A stretch of 64,000 bases of DNA from Zygnema circumcarinatum (taxonomy: Eukaryota; Streptophyta; Zygnematophyceae; Zygnematales; Zygnemataceae): assembly GCA_037447605.1 (NCBI GenBank), contig CM074809.1, positions 1,183,589-1,247,588 on the forward strand, given 5' to 3'. Made by a program: the position numbers and the translations under genes. Shown here one piece after another: positions 24,269 through 36,871 of this stretch (positions within the stretch are counted from its first letter, which is position 1; every line of letters begins with the position of its first letter). Below the pieces are notes generated by a model. That model did no database searches, had not been told where the DNA came from, and worked only from the letters and a program-made list of their open reading frames with translations.

Positions 24269-27200
24269 ATGGGCCCCAAAAATTCAGCTGTGCTCAACCG
24301 CGGTACTCCCTCTAAGGAGCTCTCGTGGTTCGACCGAATGAATTTGAAGCTTGAGGCCCTCATCGATGTGGACCCCATTGTTAGCCCCAGCTTGCTGGTT
24401 CAGGTGAGAGTCTGCTCAGGAGGGGGTGTATGTAGTGGCATGGTGTTGCATTCGAGTTGTACTCCATGCTTGAAGAGTTTTTCTATGAACTTCTTTTTAG
24501 CCAATGGAAGGGGATGGCAGCCCGTATCAGGTAGTTTTGCAGCACAGCGGCTACAAGTGCAGAACCTACGCTTTTCGTGACGTATTTCTACAGTGCGGCA
24601 TGAATGGTTCCTGCTTGCTTTCCTTCGTAACCCAGCGGGATTCCTTTCATTGTCTTTCCTAAGCTCACCCTATTTCAATTTCGGCAACATGGTTGAGCTG
24701 TTTCTTTGTGTGAAGTAGAATTTGCATGGTTTAAGATGGCCAGCGGGAGGGAGTGGCTTCCTCTTATCAGAAATCGTGACTTCTCATCAAGAGAGAAGAG
24801 ATGCTATAGAAATACTCATATGCAGTAGTTTCTGAACCCTTACCGTCTGCCTATAAGCACGTAAGGCCCTGCTATGTGTCAAGGATTCCCCCCCCCCCCT
24901 TTACTTTTCCTTTTGTCCTTGAGGAAGGCAGATGTTCTCAGAGTTCCATGCATAACAGACGTATCTCGACTGATGGCAGAGCTTAGCCAAACACACTCTG
25001 GCAGAGACCTCTATTGGACTACTCAATTGGCAGCTGTAGCAAAAATGTTTCTCTGAAACCCGCATGAAAGATTCAGAGACCATTAAGTTTCATCTGTGAA
25101 CGTTCACCCCTCCTAGAGATCATAGAGTCCTCTGATGTAGTGAGGTAGTAAGCATGGTGAGTTTTTTGTCATCACTGGAGTCATTGGAATGGATCGAAAC
25201 GGAGGTTCGAGTTCCGGGAGCCATCCCTGTCTCCTTTCCTTCTTACGGATACAACTTTCTCCAGTCCGTGTCTTTATTTTATCACCCTTCGTGGATAATT
25301 TTTTTATCAGCAGAGCAACATCCAAGATCACGTTACAAAGGTCTTTGTTCTTTGCCAGTTGTTGAATAATCATACTTTGTGGCCCGAATGGTTACATTTG
25401 CTTAAAAAACCATCTCTCAGATCGAGGCTTTTCCATTGTACATCTGAGGCAAGTAGGAGCAACAGCAGAGGGACTAGTAGCAGCGAGTAGCAGTAGCAGT
25501 TTTATTGTTGAATTCCTATGTTTCTGTTTTGTAAGCGAGTGTAAAAGGATGCATGAAGGGAGCGTTATGGGGGAGCAGCATACAAGCCAATATGTGGAGA
25601 GCTCGGTGGGCTCTGTGGGTTCAACCATGCGCAAGCTCTGTGGCGACATCATGCGTGACCTTCTTTTGCCACCTTTCACGCTGGAGGGGGTGGAGACCCA
25701 AGAATGCCGCACAGAGACGCCGCCACCAGTCGAGAGAGAGGGAGAAATGCAGAGAGAGCGAGAGCCCCGGGAGGCTAAGTCACCTCAATTGCCAGCAGGG
25801 CCAAGACTCGGTATGTGGTGACATCCACGAGTTTTTATAGTCTAAGGGGAAAGGTAGCTAAGTGGATCTTGCTTTCGAATCATGTTTCACAGTTGTGAGT
25901 AGCAGCCATAAGGTTCGGAATAAAAGCCACGGGGTATAGGAGCGGAACTGATGGGCTAGCATTTGAAAGGGCACAATGAAGATGGATTGGAGGAATAGAC
26001 CTTCGATATGGGACACAACCGTGGGTTGGGACAATCTTACCAAATAGCGGGACCATTTTTTTCCAAATTTAACCTTACACGTTCTGGAATTTGCGGTAGT
26101 TTTACTCTTGCAGTAGAGGCCCATGGCGTGTACTTTAATTGAGCTCTTCGCGGATTTTTCGCAAGAGTTTATGGTATTTTTTGGAATGGTTACAAGATTT
26201 TCAATTAGAGAATTGTTTCAGGGAGAGTCGAATTTACTGAACCGTGAGTTTCGACGCATTTGAGCATTCCTAGCAAATTTTTATGGCTATAGGATAAGAA
26301 AAAAGTCAACTGTGAGATTGTGGAGTTTTGATGGGGATTCGACGTTGGTGGGGGGTGAGTTGCTAATTGTCTGGAAGGGAGTTGTCAATGCAGTGAGAGA
26401 ATAGGAGAGGAAACTTGCGAAATGAGTTAACGCGCAGTTGCTCAAAGAAAGTTTGGAATTTGTATTCGTGTTAGAATTCGTATTCGTTTCAAATCTTCAT
26501 TTTGTCGGTGAAAGCAGGTGGAGCAGCGCCGTCGAGTGAGGGGCGGCAAGCAGGAACAGTCGAATTTGGTCGAAAGAAGAAGAAATCGCCTCCTCTGAAA
26601 GCAGTTCGGATTAAGTCGGGGGAGTTGGACCTTCAGGGACGCCTCACAGACTGTGGCGCCAATCAGGAGGTGAAGGAGGCTCCGCAGGCTCTGGTGTCTG
26701 CAGCTGGGGAGAACTCTGCGGGAAGCAGTGGCGGCATTCAGGTGGCAGTGACAGTCACACAGCTTCTGGATGAGGCAGCAGGCAACATAGTGGTGGAAAA
26801 GGAGCGACACGCTGAACTGGTGGGTGCAAGAGAAGAAGTGGCAGAGTGGCAGAGGAGTGCCGGTGAGGTTGTCAAGGAGGCTGTGGATGTAACCGTGGAG
26901 GGAGAGGAGACCTTGGGACAGGATGGGGAGCAAATTAAGGTGGATGAAGAAGCAACTGTTGAAAGGGACCTTGCTGGCAGGCAGGGGGGTGTATCGCTGA
27001 AGGGCAATCCAGTGCCTGCAATTGGCGGAGCTGGTGACAGTGGTGAGTCGGAGCGGGGAAGGGAGAGAAATGTGACGCAGGAGCAGACAGAGACTGTTCA
27101 TCTGAATGAGCCCGTACAGGTCCCGACAGCGACCCTCATGGGCGCAAGCAGTGAGAACTCTGCAAATGGGAAGAAGGGAGAGGAGGTGGAAGTGAGAAAG

Positions 27201-27897
27201 GCAGCTGAGCCGGAGAGCATCGCTCCACTCTGGCAGGTCGAAAATATAGCAACTGCAAAGGCCATGCCGGAGGATTTAGCTCGGGGGCTTCAGTGTGATG
27301 AAGACGACGAGAGTGACCTGCCGGAGATTGGACAGGTGAGCACTTACGCGCCGCTGGAAAAAGTAATTGTTGACCTCTGCAGACGTGCGCATAGGCATAT
27401 GGGTGTTTGTGAAGGACTCGTTTCTCAAAAAACGAAACAGCGATGGACTCGAAAGGAACACTTTCTTCATCCACTTTCGTAGTAAGGAGTGAAGCGTTGA
27501 AACTCAGGCCCACTAAGTTCAATCCATAAAAGTGTAAGAGAGGCAGCGATGGTCAGAAAGGGCCAGCTTCATTTGACGTGTCTTTCAGTTCGGATGGTTT
27601 GTAGAACTGGAAGGGAGCATTTATAGACTGATTCTTGATCGTCAATCTCCCGTGTGTGTACAGGACTCCTGGGGTCCTGAGGGAGGGATCGCTAGAGAGA
27701 CATCGGCAGTTTTGGAAAGCAGTGAGTCCTCTGTATGCGAACTTGCAGAGGGGGCGGAGGCCCACGCCTGGTGGTATGTCACTGCAGACTATCGCCGCAA
27801 TTGGGGGAGTGGCCACAACAGTTCAATGATTTTTTTCCCCACTGAGAGCAGCACAAACAAGGCAGGAGAAACCGACTGGGATTGGGAGCTACTGTGA
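24269..27897 (+). CDS. Conserved plant protein of unknown function, 472 residues
   Basis: Four exons: 24269-24403, 25579-25810, 26518-27335, 27664-27897; phases 0/1/0 close without a shift. The N-terminus has SWFDRMNLKLEALIDVDP. Exon 2 begins with an amphipathic QYVESSVGSVGSTMRKL stretch and DIMRDLLLPP. A long acidic, Glu/Ala/Gly-rich, probably disordered middle (exon 3) holds a short basic GRKKKKSPP segment, a possible nuclear signal. The C-terminus is TDWDWELL. The QYVE...LLPP block and the terminal W-E-L tail resemble an uncharacterised land-plant family I recall, also starting with a W...MxLKxEA helix. No catalytic motif was seen. The acceptor at 25579 is the least certain junction. Confidence 0.7.
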
Positions 27898-29226
27898 AAG
27901 GACTGTGGGGCAATTCGGTGCCAGCTCAGGCCCACGGCCCCCCAAATAATGGACGATACTTGGTGGGAATAAGGAAGCAATCAGCTTCATCGGCTGGTCA
28001 AACTGTGTACAGAGGTTAGGTGTTGAGCGACTTTGTGAACTGCACCCTTCAGCCTGCACTTGAAACTGAGTGGCGATTGCACGTTCAAGGCACGGCGTTT
28101 TAGGAAATAGCTTATTGTTTGGTGGCTACTTTTAACTAACTGGTCGACGAGTAGCAGCGTCTTATTTGTTTAGGATTTGCAGGCAACTGCAGAGCATGTG
28201 CTTTTCACGGCAGCGATCCGAGGGACCAGGAGGGAGAAGTGTGCAACTTGGGATTGGGCTGTGGATTGGACTATGGCTAATGGGCTAGGAATAGGACGCG
28301 GAGAGGAGCCTATTGGGTGTATACTTTCTCTTTCTTTCTCTGTAGCTGCCGTATATTAGCACCGGAGACAATTAGGTGAAGTGTATACACTAAGTTGAGT
28401 TGGCGGGCGGGTTTCGAAAGCGGTGGGTGTTGGTGCAGGGCACCCTTGTACTGTAGTTGGCATCCAAAAGTGGTGCAGGGAGGGAAGACAGAAGCAGAGG
28501 AGGCAGGCTCAAACATGTTCGGGTCTGCGGCCATTTGTAAGCCAATGCCGAAAGGTTTTCTTCTTTCTCATGAGGGTTCAGGGCACCGGGGGGAGGAGGG
28601 GGGGCATCGTGTGCCTACAATGAGGGAATGTGGAGTGGAACAATGTGCACAGATTTTGGTCTGCTTTTGAGAGAGATGCATTTAATAGTTTCAACGATCC
28701 GAGATTTTGTTTAAGAAATTGATTACTTTACGGCGGCAGGATTCCAAGTCGACATGGAAAAACTTTGCTGAAGGGGTGCAGAATGGATACATTTCGAAGG
28801 ACGACCACCAAAGCAAATAAATAGTAAAAAAACCATCGTTGTCGTGGAAGGTAGCTTTACCATGGAGATGACTTGGACGAGCGACGCTCTATAAGAAGAA
28901 AAAAAAGAGTTAGCCGTGGCTGCTTTCCAAGAAAGAACCCTCAAACGTGCGCTTGTTTGATTGAAATGAGAGGAAAACTAAACGAAACCAATTCATTCGA
29001 CCTGCTGGAAGAGACCGCTCACTGCCTGTGGCATCTCCTTCATAGACCTAAACCCTAAACCCCAAACCCCAGATTTATTCTGCAAAACTTGGCACACGAG
29101 CCTTCTCCTTATTGCCTAAGCTCTTACAAGACCACAACTTTCAAAGCTTTCAAAACTGTGTGCATCTTTCACTTGAGGCAAAAAGAATCAAAGAATTCAA
29201 AAAAGCTACCGGAAAGTGTTCGCTCC
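27898..29226. other. Intergenic region between convergent unknown gene and NDC1
   Basis: This holds the 3' flanks of both genes, including a GGGAGGAGGG-rich patch near 28590 and a short telobox run (CCTAAACCCTAAACCCC) at about 29045-29070. No exon was recognised. Confidence 0.5.
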
Positions 29227-32200
29227 CTAGACCTCGTATTGGATGAAGCGGCGGAGCATGGCGATGTGCCCTTCCCTGGTGCCGAACACGGGCCTCACCT
29301 CTCTCCCCAGCCATTTCTCTTCTTCTGTCCTCCTCACAGGCCCCGCCACCTTCGCAACAACCATCTCCGTTCCAAAGGCCGCTACGATCCGATAAATGCA
29401 ATTTCTCAGCACATCGGCCATGGCTTCCACTTGCACAGGCTTGCTCGCTTCCGTTGCACCTATACTTGACTCTGCCTTCAAGAAAGGGAGGCTCAAAAGT
29501 GCGAAAAGTGGATAGAAAAATCCCCCAGTGCTAGCAGTCTGACAAGTGAGGGCTTCCACTGCCTGAAGGCATGAGAGGAGGGCGGACATTACTTTGCCGT
29601 TGCTGCCAGTCAGTTGCGCCACTCCAGTCTTGTCAATCTTTGAAGAGACAGCTGTCAATGTCGCAGCTGCCCTTGCAGACCATGAGCACAGCTGCAAATT
29701 TCACAGTCAAACAGGTCGCAGGTTAATCTCTCGATATGAAAAGACAGAGCATGAACCAGCTTCAGTGCGTGGTAAGGTGCCATGCTTTGATCTCGGCAAA
29801 CAGGAAAAAGGGTTGCAAGACATTAACTTCAACCGAAGAACGGATAACTTAGCTCCAAGTTAAGGAGATGACTCCTTGCATCATGGCAGCAGTTCTGAAC
29901 TTGAAGATGAGCAACGAGGAGAGGAATCTTACAAAGAAGTCTCCAAACACTTCACTTGCAGCAGTGGATGATATCTCAAATTCGCTTTCTGGTACACGCA
30001 AGTCGTGGCTTGCCAACCTTTGTGCTTTCTTACAGTCGATAACTGCCTTTATTCTCTCCGTCAGGGAGTCCACATTTGCGACACACACATCAACTACTTG
30101 TGCGTATGTTTTCGCACTGTAGGTAAAGAGTGCCTCTCGCCTCAAGCTTTCCGCATTCGACTCGGCAACATAGCACAGATCCATTACTGCTAAATGGTGA
30201 ATATATATCGACTTGGCGTCCTTACGTTCGTACTCCAATGCCTTTAACAGGGGGTCATTTGGCCACTTGCCAGGCTCGTCAGACTCAAATGAACGACGTC
30301 GTGTGTAAACGACCTGTCGCAACTCTCCCCCCCTTCAACAAAGTCAATCTCAATTCACATACAAAAACACACACTGGTAAGAGGGTGGGGGGGGATAGAC
30401 ACGCATCCAAACATCTCCTATAGCTTTACCCGATACACCGGACCTAAAGAATCACAGCTTAAATAGCCAATTTTCGCAATTATAAGCTTATATCTGTACT
30501 CTTTGAAGCACAACTTCTACCCGATGACTTACTTACACCCATTAACGATTGCTACCATCTCCAGAACGAAACCGACACAATTAATCTACACGACATGTTT
30601 GTCTACGCTCCTGATCCTCACGATGATTGTTATTGAGAGTATGGGCCTATAGATTTTGTTAGCTCCCATTTCTGTGGACAGTCCCACACCTAAAAGTAAC
30701 ATTGATCTCTCCCCCATTCCCCATATTCCTACTCATTCATTTTTTTTTTTTTAATCAAAAGTCATACTGACTCTTACACTAAAAAAATAATCTCCTCTGT
30801 GTACGTGTGCCAACGCTAGAGTAATGATAAAGGTTCGAGTGATTACAAGTTAAGTACATGACATACTGAGAACTCCGTCATCAGTCGTAGCACTTACCTC
30901 CACCAAATGCGATCCAAAGTTCCAACAAAGGATGACCAGAGACGATGCCAAGAAGTTGCACGCCACTTCACGTTGCATCGACCTCTCCCCCGTAACTTGG
31001 CTGAAGAGCTTGCGCCCGATGAAAATAATCTCTTCAACCATAGCATAGGCAAGACCCCATTGACAAGCTGAAGATATATCGTCCCCGAACCTTTCTTTCA
31101 CGCGGAACCATAGGGGGCGCTACAGTTGCGAATAGCATCGATTCCACACAAGGAAACAACAGCAAACAACAAAACAGAAAATCCAGCATAAGTCCATGTC
31201 ATGATGACAGCAGTCGAATGTGACGAAGGTGGTTTTGATTAGCTAGCCAAGAAGAGGGTACAGCACAGCTTGTCAAAACGGACCATGGGCTCCTGTTCTA
31301 TGGTATACACTGAGTACTTTGCGCTTCACTCAGATCAATGGTTCACATCGCCTATCAGCAAATACAAAACACCTTTTTCCAAAGCACGTACCTTTGTTTG
31401 CAATTCAGCTGGAAAGTCGAGGGACAATACAATACAGATGAAGTCCCGTCACCTATCAATGTAAATATTCTTGAATGGATTTTACTTCCGGCTAAGCAGC
31501 TATCTCAAAGAAATTTGAAATTTGCAGATTGGTTTTGCCATAATTCATATCATCCTTTTTCATACGCATTGTCATCTCTCTCCTCCCTCCAATTCTTCAC
31601 TTGTTAAATGAAAAAACTAGTGTGAATGTGTTTAAACCGATACCTTAAACTATGATGACACATTGACGGCCTGAAGTTGTGAGAAACTATGGAAAGCAGG
31701 GGGGGGGGGGGGGGGGGGNNNNNNNNNNGGGGGGGGGGGGGGGGGGGGGGGGGTGGTCTCTCCCACTAGGTAAATTGACTTGCTCTTTTTCATTCAAGAA
31801 GATATACTGCAATGAGGTACTTTGATATAGAAAACCACTCTCGAAGTAGCCGTTTGTGTCATATGAATTCACTTGCACCAAGCCACAAAGTGAAGAACCA
31901 AAAAAACCATATTTCACATATCTTGCCGTCCCCTTGCTTCATAACAGATCCTTACAAACACATATTCCTACTGCCTCGCTAACAGTCAGAATCCTGAACC
32001 CTCGACCGGACAAGTAGCAGCAGCTTTTCACAGCAACTTTGCGTCCATTTGGGAGCCTCACCTGAATGATGGGAAAGGATAGCATCCACTCCCGGTGATA
32101 CAGATAGAGCAGCGCGTACATCAAGCCAAGCAAGGTTCCAGGAGGAAGCCACCAGACATTCTCAAATGTATTGCCTGAGGGAAGTAGTGAGGAAAATGGA

Positions 32201-32604
32201 AGTACAGCAAATATGGTCGCAATCGTGCAAAGAGCTGTAAACAGCAGTCTGTCCCACAGTGTCAGAAGTTTGCTAGCTTGAGAAGCCATTTCTGCTTGAA
32301 TCTGCTCATCCCGCTCATTTTCACCATTCCAGACAGAACTTAGAAGATATTTGCAAATATCTCCGAGACCGGCTGCTGGCATGTAGCATGGTTCTTTAAC
32401 CAAGTGGATACCAAACAGGAAGATAGCTTGGCCTATGAGGAAGGAGATCACAAATAAGGAAAACTTCGGGAAAGAACCAATTCTACTCGAATCATTCTGC
32501 AATATTCCTGGAGTAATCCAGACAAGGAGAGCTATAATGCTGAAAAGGAATTGCACGGACAGCAGCCTTTTAAGGAGTCGACCTTCTTTCTCTTTCGCCT
32601 TCAT
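29227..32604 (-). CDS. NDC1: Nucleoporin NDC1 (transmembrane nuclear pore protein)
   Basis: Membrane nucleoporin that anchors the pore complex in the nuclear envelope. Exons: 32604-32062, 31119-30898, 30313 to about 29940 (3' end unresolved; GAA|GTGTTT near 29955 is a candidate), 29691-29227. Exon 1 starts at ATG 32604 and carries four hydrophobic segments (about residues 15-35, 47-69, 120-141, 151-170). It ends FPIIQ and joins in phase to RPLWFRVKERFG in exon 2, which has another hydrophobic segment (VACNFLASSLVILCWNFG). Exon 3 has LLKALEYERKDAKSIYIHH followed by LAVMDLCYVAE. Exon 4 has QLCSWSARAAATLTAVS, GVAQLTG and AMADVLRNCIYRIVAAFG, all typical of plant NDC1. The intron between exons 1 and 2 contains the assembly gap; no coding sequence is lost. 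The start codon is 265 nt from the divergent SET gene. Confidence 0.88.
31700..31753. other. Assembly gap: 10 N within a poly-G run
   Basis: Ten N (31720-31729) are flanked on both sides by about 19 and 24 G. This is an unresolved homopolymer or scaffold join, located inside the first NDC1 intron. Confidence 0.97.
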
Positions 32605-32868
32605 ACTACAACGCTCTTAAGGCAGAAACACCAGCTTCAGATACACCTTACAGCCACTTGACACAACGAATGCAAGAAAGGAGAGAGAGGAGAAGGCCGA
32701 GAAGGAAGGGCGGAGATGCTTTCAAGGGAGGGTCCGAAGGGACGCTCTCTCAAATTCGAATGATATATTCTTGTGTTCCGAGAACAACTTAAGCACTCGG
32801 CGGCTTCTCTCCACTTCTTAGATTTTGGACGTTCAAAAAAACTTCAATCGTCAAATTGAGGACTCATC
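32605..32868. promoter_or_regulatory. NDC1 / SET-gene bidirectional promoter
   Basis: Only 264 bp separate the two start codons, so both genes must share promoter sequence. A purine-rich stretch (GAAAGGAGAGAGAGGAGAAGG) lies at about 32674-32700. No clear TATA box was seen. Confidence 0.6.
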
Positions 32869-35800
32869 ATGCTGCGCCATGGCGCTCTTCGCATGCGCCC
32901 ACCCCTGTGCAGGGAGCAGCCTTATTTCTCCGCTCACAGAAGCCTCGCTGCAGTGCCTCTCAGCCCTGGCAGACTGTTAGTTTTGTCACTCGGCGAAAGG
33001 GATGTAAGTTCACTTTCACAGAGATTGTGCTAATGAATGTTGAAACTGCCTTTGATTATTGGATAGTTGAGTCTTTCTTAAAGATCGAATTTTTGGACTA
33101 AACAATGTGGGAATGCCTTGAACGAGAGACACTCGACCTTCGAAAGCAATCACAGTAATCACACACTTTTTTTCACTGAAATTGACGGCTGGCATAATAG
33201 CGCGTGAAAGAAGTATGTTGAGGAAGCGAGCTTCAAGTTGTCGAATCATTGGTGTTCACAAATTGTAAAAGACTATGTCAAGAGTTGTTGCATGGCGAAT
33301 GACCTTGAGCTGCAAGCTTACTTGCTTGCCTTTGTTGTTGAGACCGGCAGGCATGACTGTTCTGTTGAAATGTTTTGTGAAACTTGCAAGAATTAACACT
33401 ACAGAGGGCCGGAATTTCAGAGTTTTGAAGGATTGGCCATACAGCAGGACTTCAGCAAATGGCTTCAAAACCATGGTCTTCCTGATGCCTGTCGCCTTCT
33501 CACTGTGAAAACAGCACCAGAGGGCAGGTAATATTGCAGCCTCCTAAGCCTGTTGTCCTGCTTTAATTTCAAATGACGGAAAAGAAGGGAAAAGATGCCT
33601 GGCAACGACATATGACTAAACGGCTGTGAGATTTATGTGGCAGGGGCCTCTTTGCGGTGGAAGATGTTGCCAAAGGAACACCCATTCTGCAACTACCACG
33701 TAAGCTGGTGCGTTCTGCTATATTCAGTTCAGTAATAATGAGAAGGTGACTGTATTTCTTTCTGTCGAAACTAGGTAGTCTTACTTCTGCAGTCGCAGAC
33801 TTTTTTATTCTTAGTAGCACGAGAAAGGGTCTATGTGCAGATGGTTACCCCTGGCAGTCTCCCGCAGCAGTTGCTGGACCTCCTCCCAGAGACTGTCTCT
33901 CCTTGGGCTCGTCTTGCCTTGTTCCTCATCCTGCATGGCAGAACAGGCCAGGTGCGTATTCCGGGAGCCTCACCTTGGCCATGTTTGCAGGCTTGGTATG
34001 TGGGCCTCTAGAGCATAGGAGCAACACTACAAAGGCCTAAGCTATCAATTCACTTCTTTGATTAGCTGGGGTTGCGCCGGGAGGAACTGCTCTTATACTT
34101 TAGAGGTGCGAGTCGTGCTGCAGGATTCTCCTTGGGGCACATACCTGGCCCACTTGCCTCCTGTGGGCTCCCTTTCTAGCACTGTGAGTCTTCTTTCTTC
34201 TTCTTTTGTTAATTCATTGTGCTGCTTACTGACCAGCTATAGACTATTGACCGTGTTTTAGTAGTATTTGTTTCGTTAGTGAAAGGAAATTCAGTTCTCT
34301 TTGTGTAGAGAAACGTTAGTTTTCGTGTATGTGCCTCGCTGGACTGGATTCGCTGTTGTGGCTGATGATTTTTGAGGGCCATCACTTTGCACATTCCTGC
34401 TGCTCCAACACAATAAGGGTTCCCGTTTGCAAATGACAGGTTTTCTGGAATGAAGCGGAGCTCTCTCTGCTACCTGCAGCTCTGAGAAATGACACGATGA
34501 ATCGCTGTCAGTTGATGGAGATGGAGTATCAGACACTCCTTCCGGTCAGTGTTTGGCAGTCTTTCATTCTGACAGAAAGGAACTGTCTGACTCCGCCGTA
34601 TTTGTGATGATGCCTGATATAGCATCTGCTGGAATGCAGGCTATTCAACACCACACAGATTTGCTTGATGGGCACATTTCTTACCCTGATTTCATACACG
34701 CTTATGCTACTGGTAGGTCCCTTCGTTACTTGCTATCAATAAGCCGCAGTTACATGTATGGACCTCAAATAATGCATGGTTTGCTCTATCCTACCATTGC
34801 CGCAATGAGATTTCTGACTCCAGTTGTTTAGGTGGCGACTTGCAATGTGAGGTGAAGTGTGCTCGCGAGCGTGGTGCATTGATCAACGCGATTCACTGGC
34901 GTTGGTAGGTGTCTGAAAAAACTTCTGTTATTTATTTATTATCGGGAACAATGCTTAGAGTCATAATTAGACACTCCTTGGATTTTCCGTGATTGGATTA
35001 CATGATTGTTTGCTTGTGTGCCCACATGCTAAGTGGTGAAGTGATTTTGCATTCTGACTCATTTTGCAAATCGGCATCCATCACAATGATAGAAAAGCTA
35101 GTTCTGGGCGAAATTAAGGAGGATAAAGTCGGAATGGTTGGTAGCAGGTGCCTTTTGTGGATATGTTCAATCACGATCCAAGCAGTCAGGCCTTACTATG
35201 TTACGACGATGACCTGGAAACGGTGGAGGTACAAAATGCGTTTGAAGTACATTTAAATGTAGTTGTGAAGCATCTTACAAGCAGGTAGTCAGGAAAAAAG
35301 GACTAGGAGGTCGAAGAATTAGCACGAGGGTTCAGCATATGAAGATCAGTGGAGGCTGCAGCCAATGACAGGTGTCTTTGAGTGTTTCGGACTGACTTCC
35401 ATCCTCAGTGTATCTTTCTATAGTTTTTTTGAGTTTGCAGTATAAAAACACCTTTCTTTTGCAGAGTACTTTTTAAACATGAATAAGAATGGAAGCATGG
35501 AACTACTGCATGAAGTTATCTTTCGTAGTTGCTTTGATTATGCTGAATTTGCTCATGCTCCCTTTTGTTGTTTCCTTGGTCACAGGTTGTAGCTGAGTGT
35601 AACCATATTGCAGGCTCTCAGGTGCCATCTTACCCCCAGCAAAAATTACGTCAGAGCTTGATCTCCTTTGACCTTGCATTACACTCGTAGCTTCAAATGT
35701 TCAGCCCAACGGACGAAGGCAAGAGAAGGAAGGAATGCTTTCTGAGGAATCCTGTTGTGGCAGGTGCTGATCAGTTATGGGGAGCTTTCAAATAGTACTT

Positions 35801-36871
35801 TGGCCCTTGACTTTGGTTTCGTTGTCCCGGGGAATCCTCATGATACGGTATGGCATCAATGCTTATGACACCTGGCAAGAGGCAAATTTTGATGGCTATG
35901 GACAATGGGCCGCTATGCTTAAAAGAGTCGACTTGACCTGCTGCCCTAGCTCGATGTGCACATCAAACAATAGGGCTTTTTTTTTTTTCTCTATAATGGA
36001 TTCATGGTGGTTAGTTATTGCAGATGGAGTTAAGGATGCACCTTCCTGAGAACGACTTGTTATTGGAAAGAAAGCAAACCCTGCTGCACGAACATGGCTT
36101 GCTCACAAGCTCTGGGGACAAGTCATCTACCTTCACACTTCGGCACGTCACCCACCTCCTACAGCCTACAATTCGAACAAAGTTCATTTGGCTCCATTAC
36201 TCCTTGATTCTGCATTTGCCGTCGGGATGGCCTGCTAAACTTACCATTCTCTCACATATTGCCCCCATATATGCAGGCATGCAGGATCACCAGCTGGACG
36301 GGGTAAAGGTATACCACACAGTCTCAGGGCTTGGGCTCGTGTGGTGAGTCTTCAAAGTGAGGAGGAGCTCCTCTCTTTGGCTCATGATGCTTCTCGGAAT
36401 GAAGGCCGTCTTGCACGGCGGCCCCGTCGTGGGGGAAGTTCAGAAGCAGCAGCCATGTCTGTGCTGCAAGCTGCGATCGAGGAGGAGATTCTTGCACGGG
36501 AGAAGGTCCTAAAGGTGGGTGGTGCACAAGTCGTGGCATATACAGTACAGTAGGGGGCTCAGAATCAAAGCGTTCTCATGCATATGAAATTCGAAACCTA
36601 GTTCACACGAGGTTGTAAGCGAGGTGAGTTACAATGGGCAGGTCTTTGTGGTGCTTGTCTTTCCAAAGGCAGGAGCAGGATGGCATTTTTATGATCTGTT
36701 GTTGTGCAGGTGGTGGGTCGGGCTATGGATACGGCGACATTGCCGTATGGGCGGGCCATGACATTGGAGACCCTTCATACGAACCACCTGCGACTATTAG
36801 AGTCGGTCGCTGCCTGGCTCCGACCACGAGCGTTGGGGGGCGGACTCCATGAGATGCTTGCATCAAGATGA
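32869..36871 (+). CDS. SET-domain protein methyltransferase, Rubisco LSMT / SETD3-like
   Basis: Class of SAM-dependent protein lysine (or histidine) methyltransferases with a SET domain and a C-terminal substrate-binding domain. Exons: 32869-33003, 33448-33527, 33644-33707, 33841-33951, 34124-34183, 34440-34544, 34640-34712, 35148-35228, 35586-35621, 35764-35847, 36024 to about 36130, about 36322-36514, 36710-36871. Exons 2-3 give DFSKWLQNHG and GRGLFAVEDVAKGTPILQLP (SET-N). SPWARLALFLILHGRTGQ, DSPWGTYLAHLP and VFWNEAELSLLP are typical of the inserted helical domain. VPFVDMFNHDP and ISYGELSNSTLALDFGFV are the SET-C catalytic blocks (NH and GY-like). The first 45 residues look transit- or mitochondrial-like. 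One exon between 34712 and 35148 and the junction near 36130 were not resolved. Substrate unknown. Confidence 0.88.

Noticed and set aside
26442-27101. 219-codon open frame on minus strand
   Set aside because: It is antisense to the large acidic exon of the unknown gene, whose low stop density explains it.
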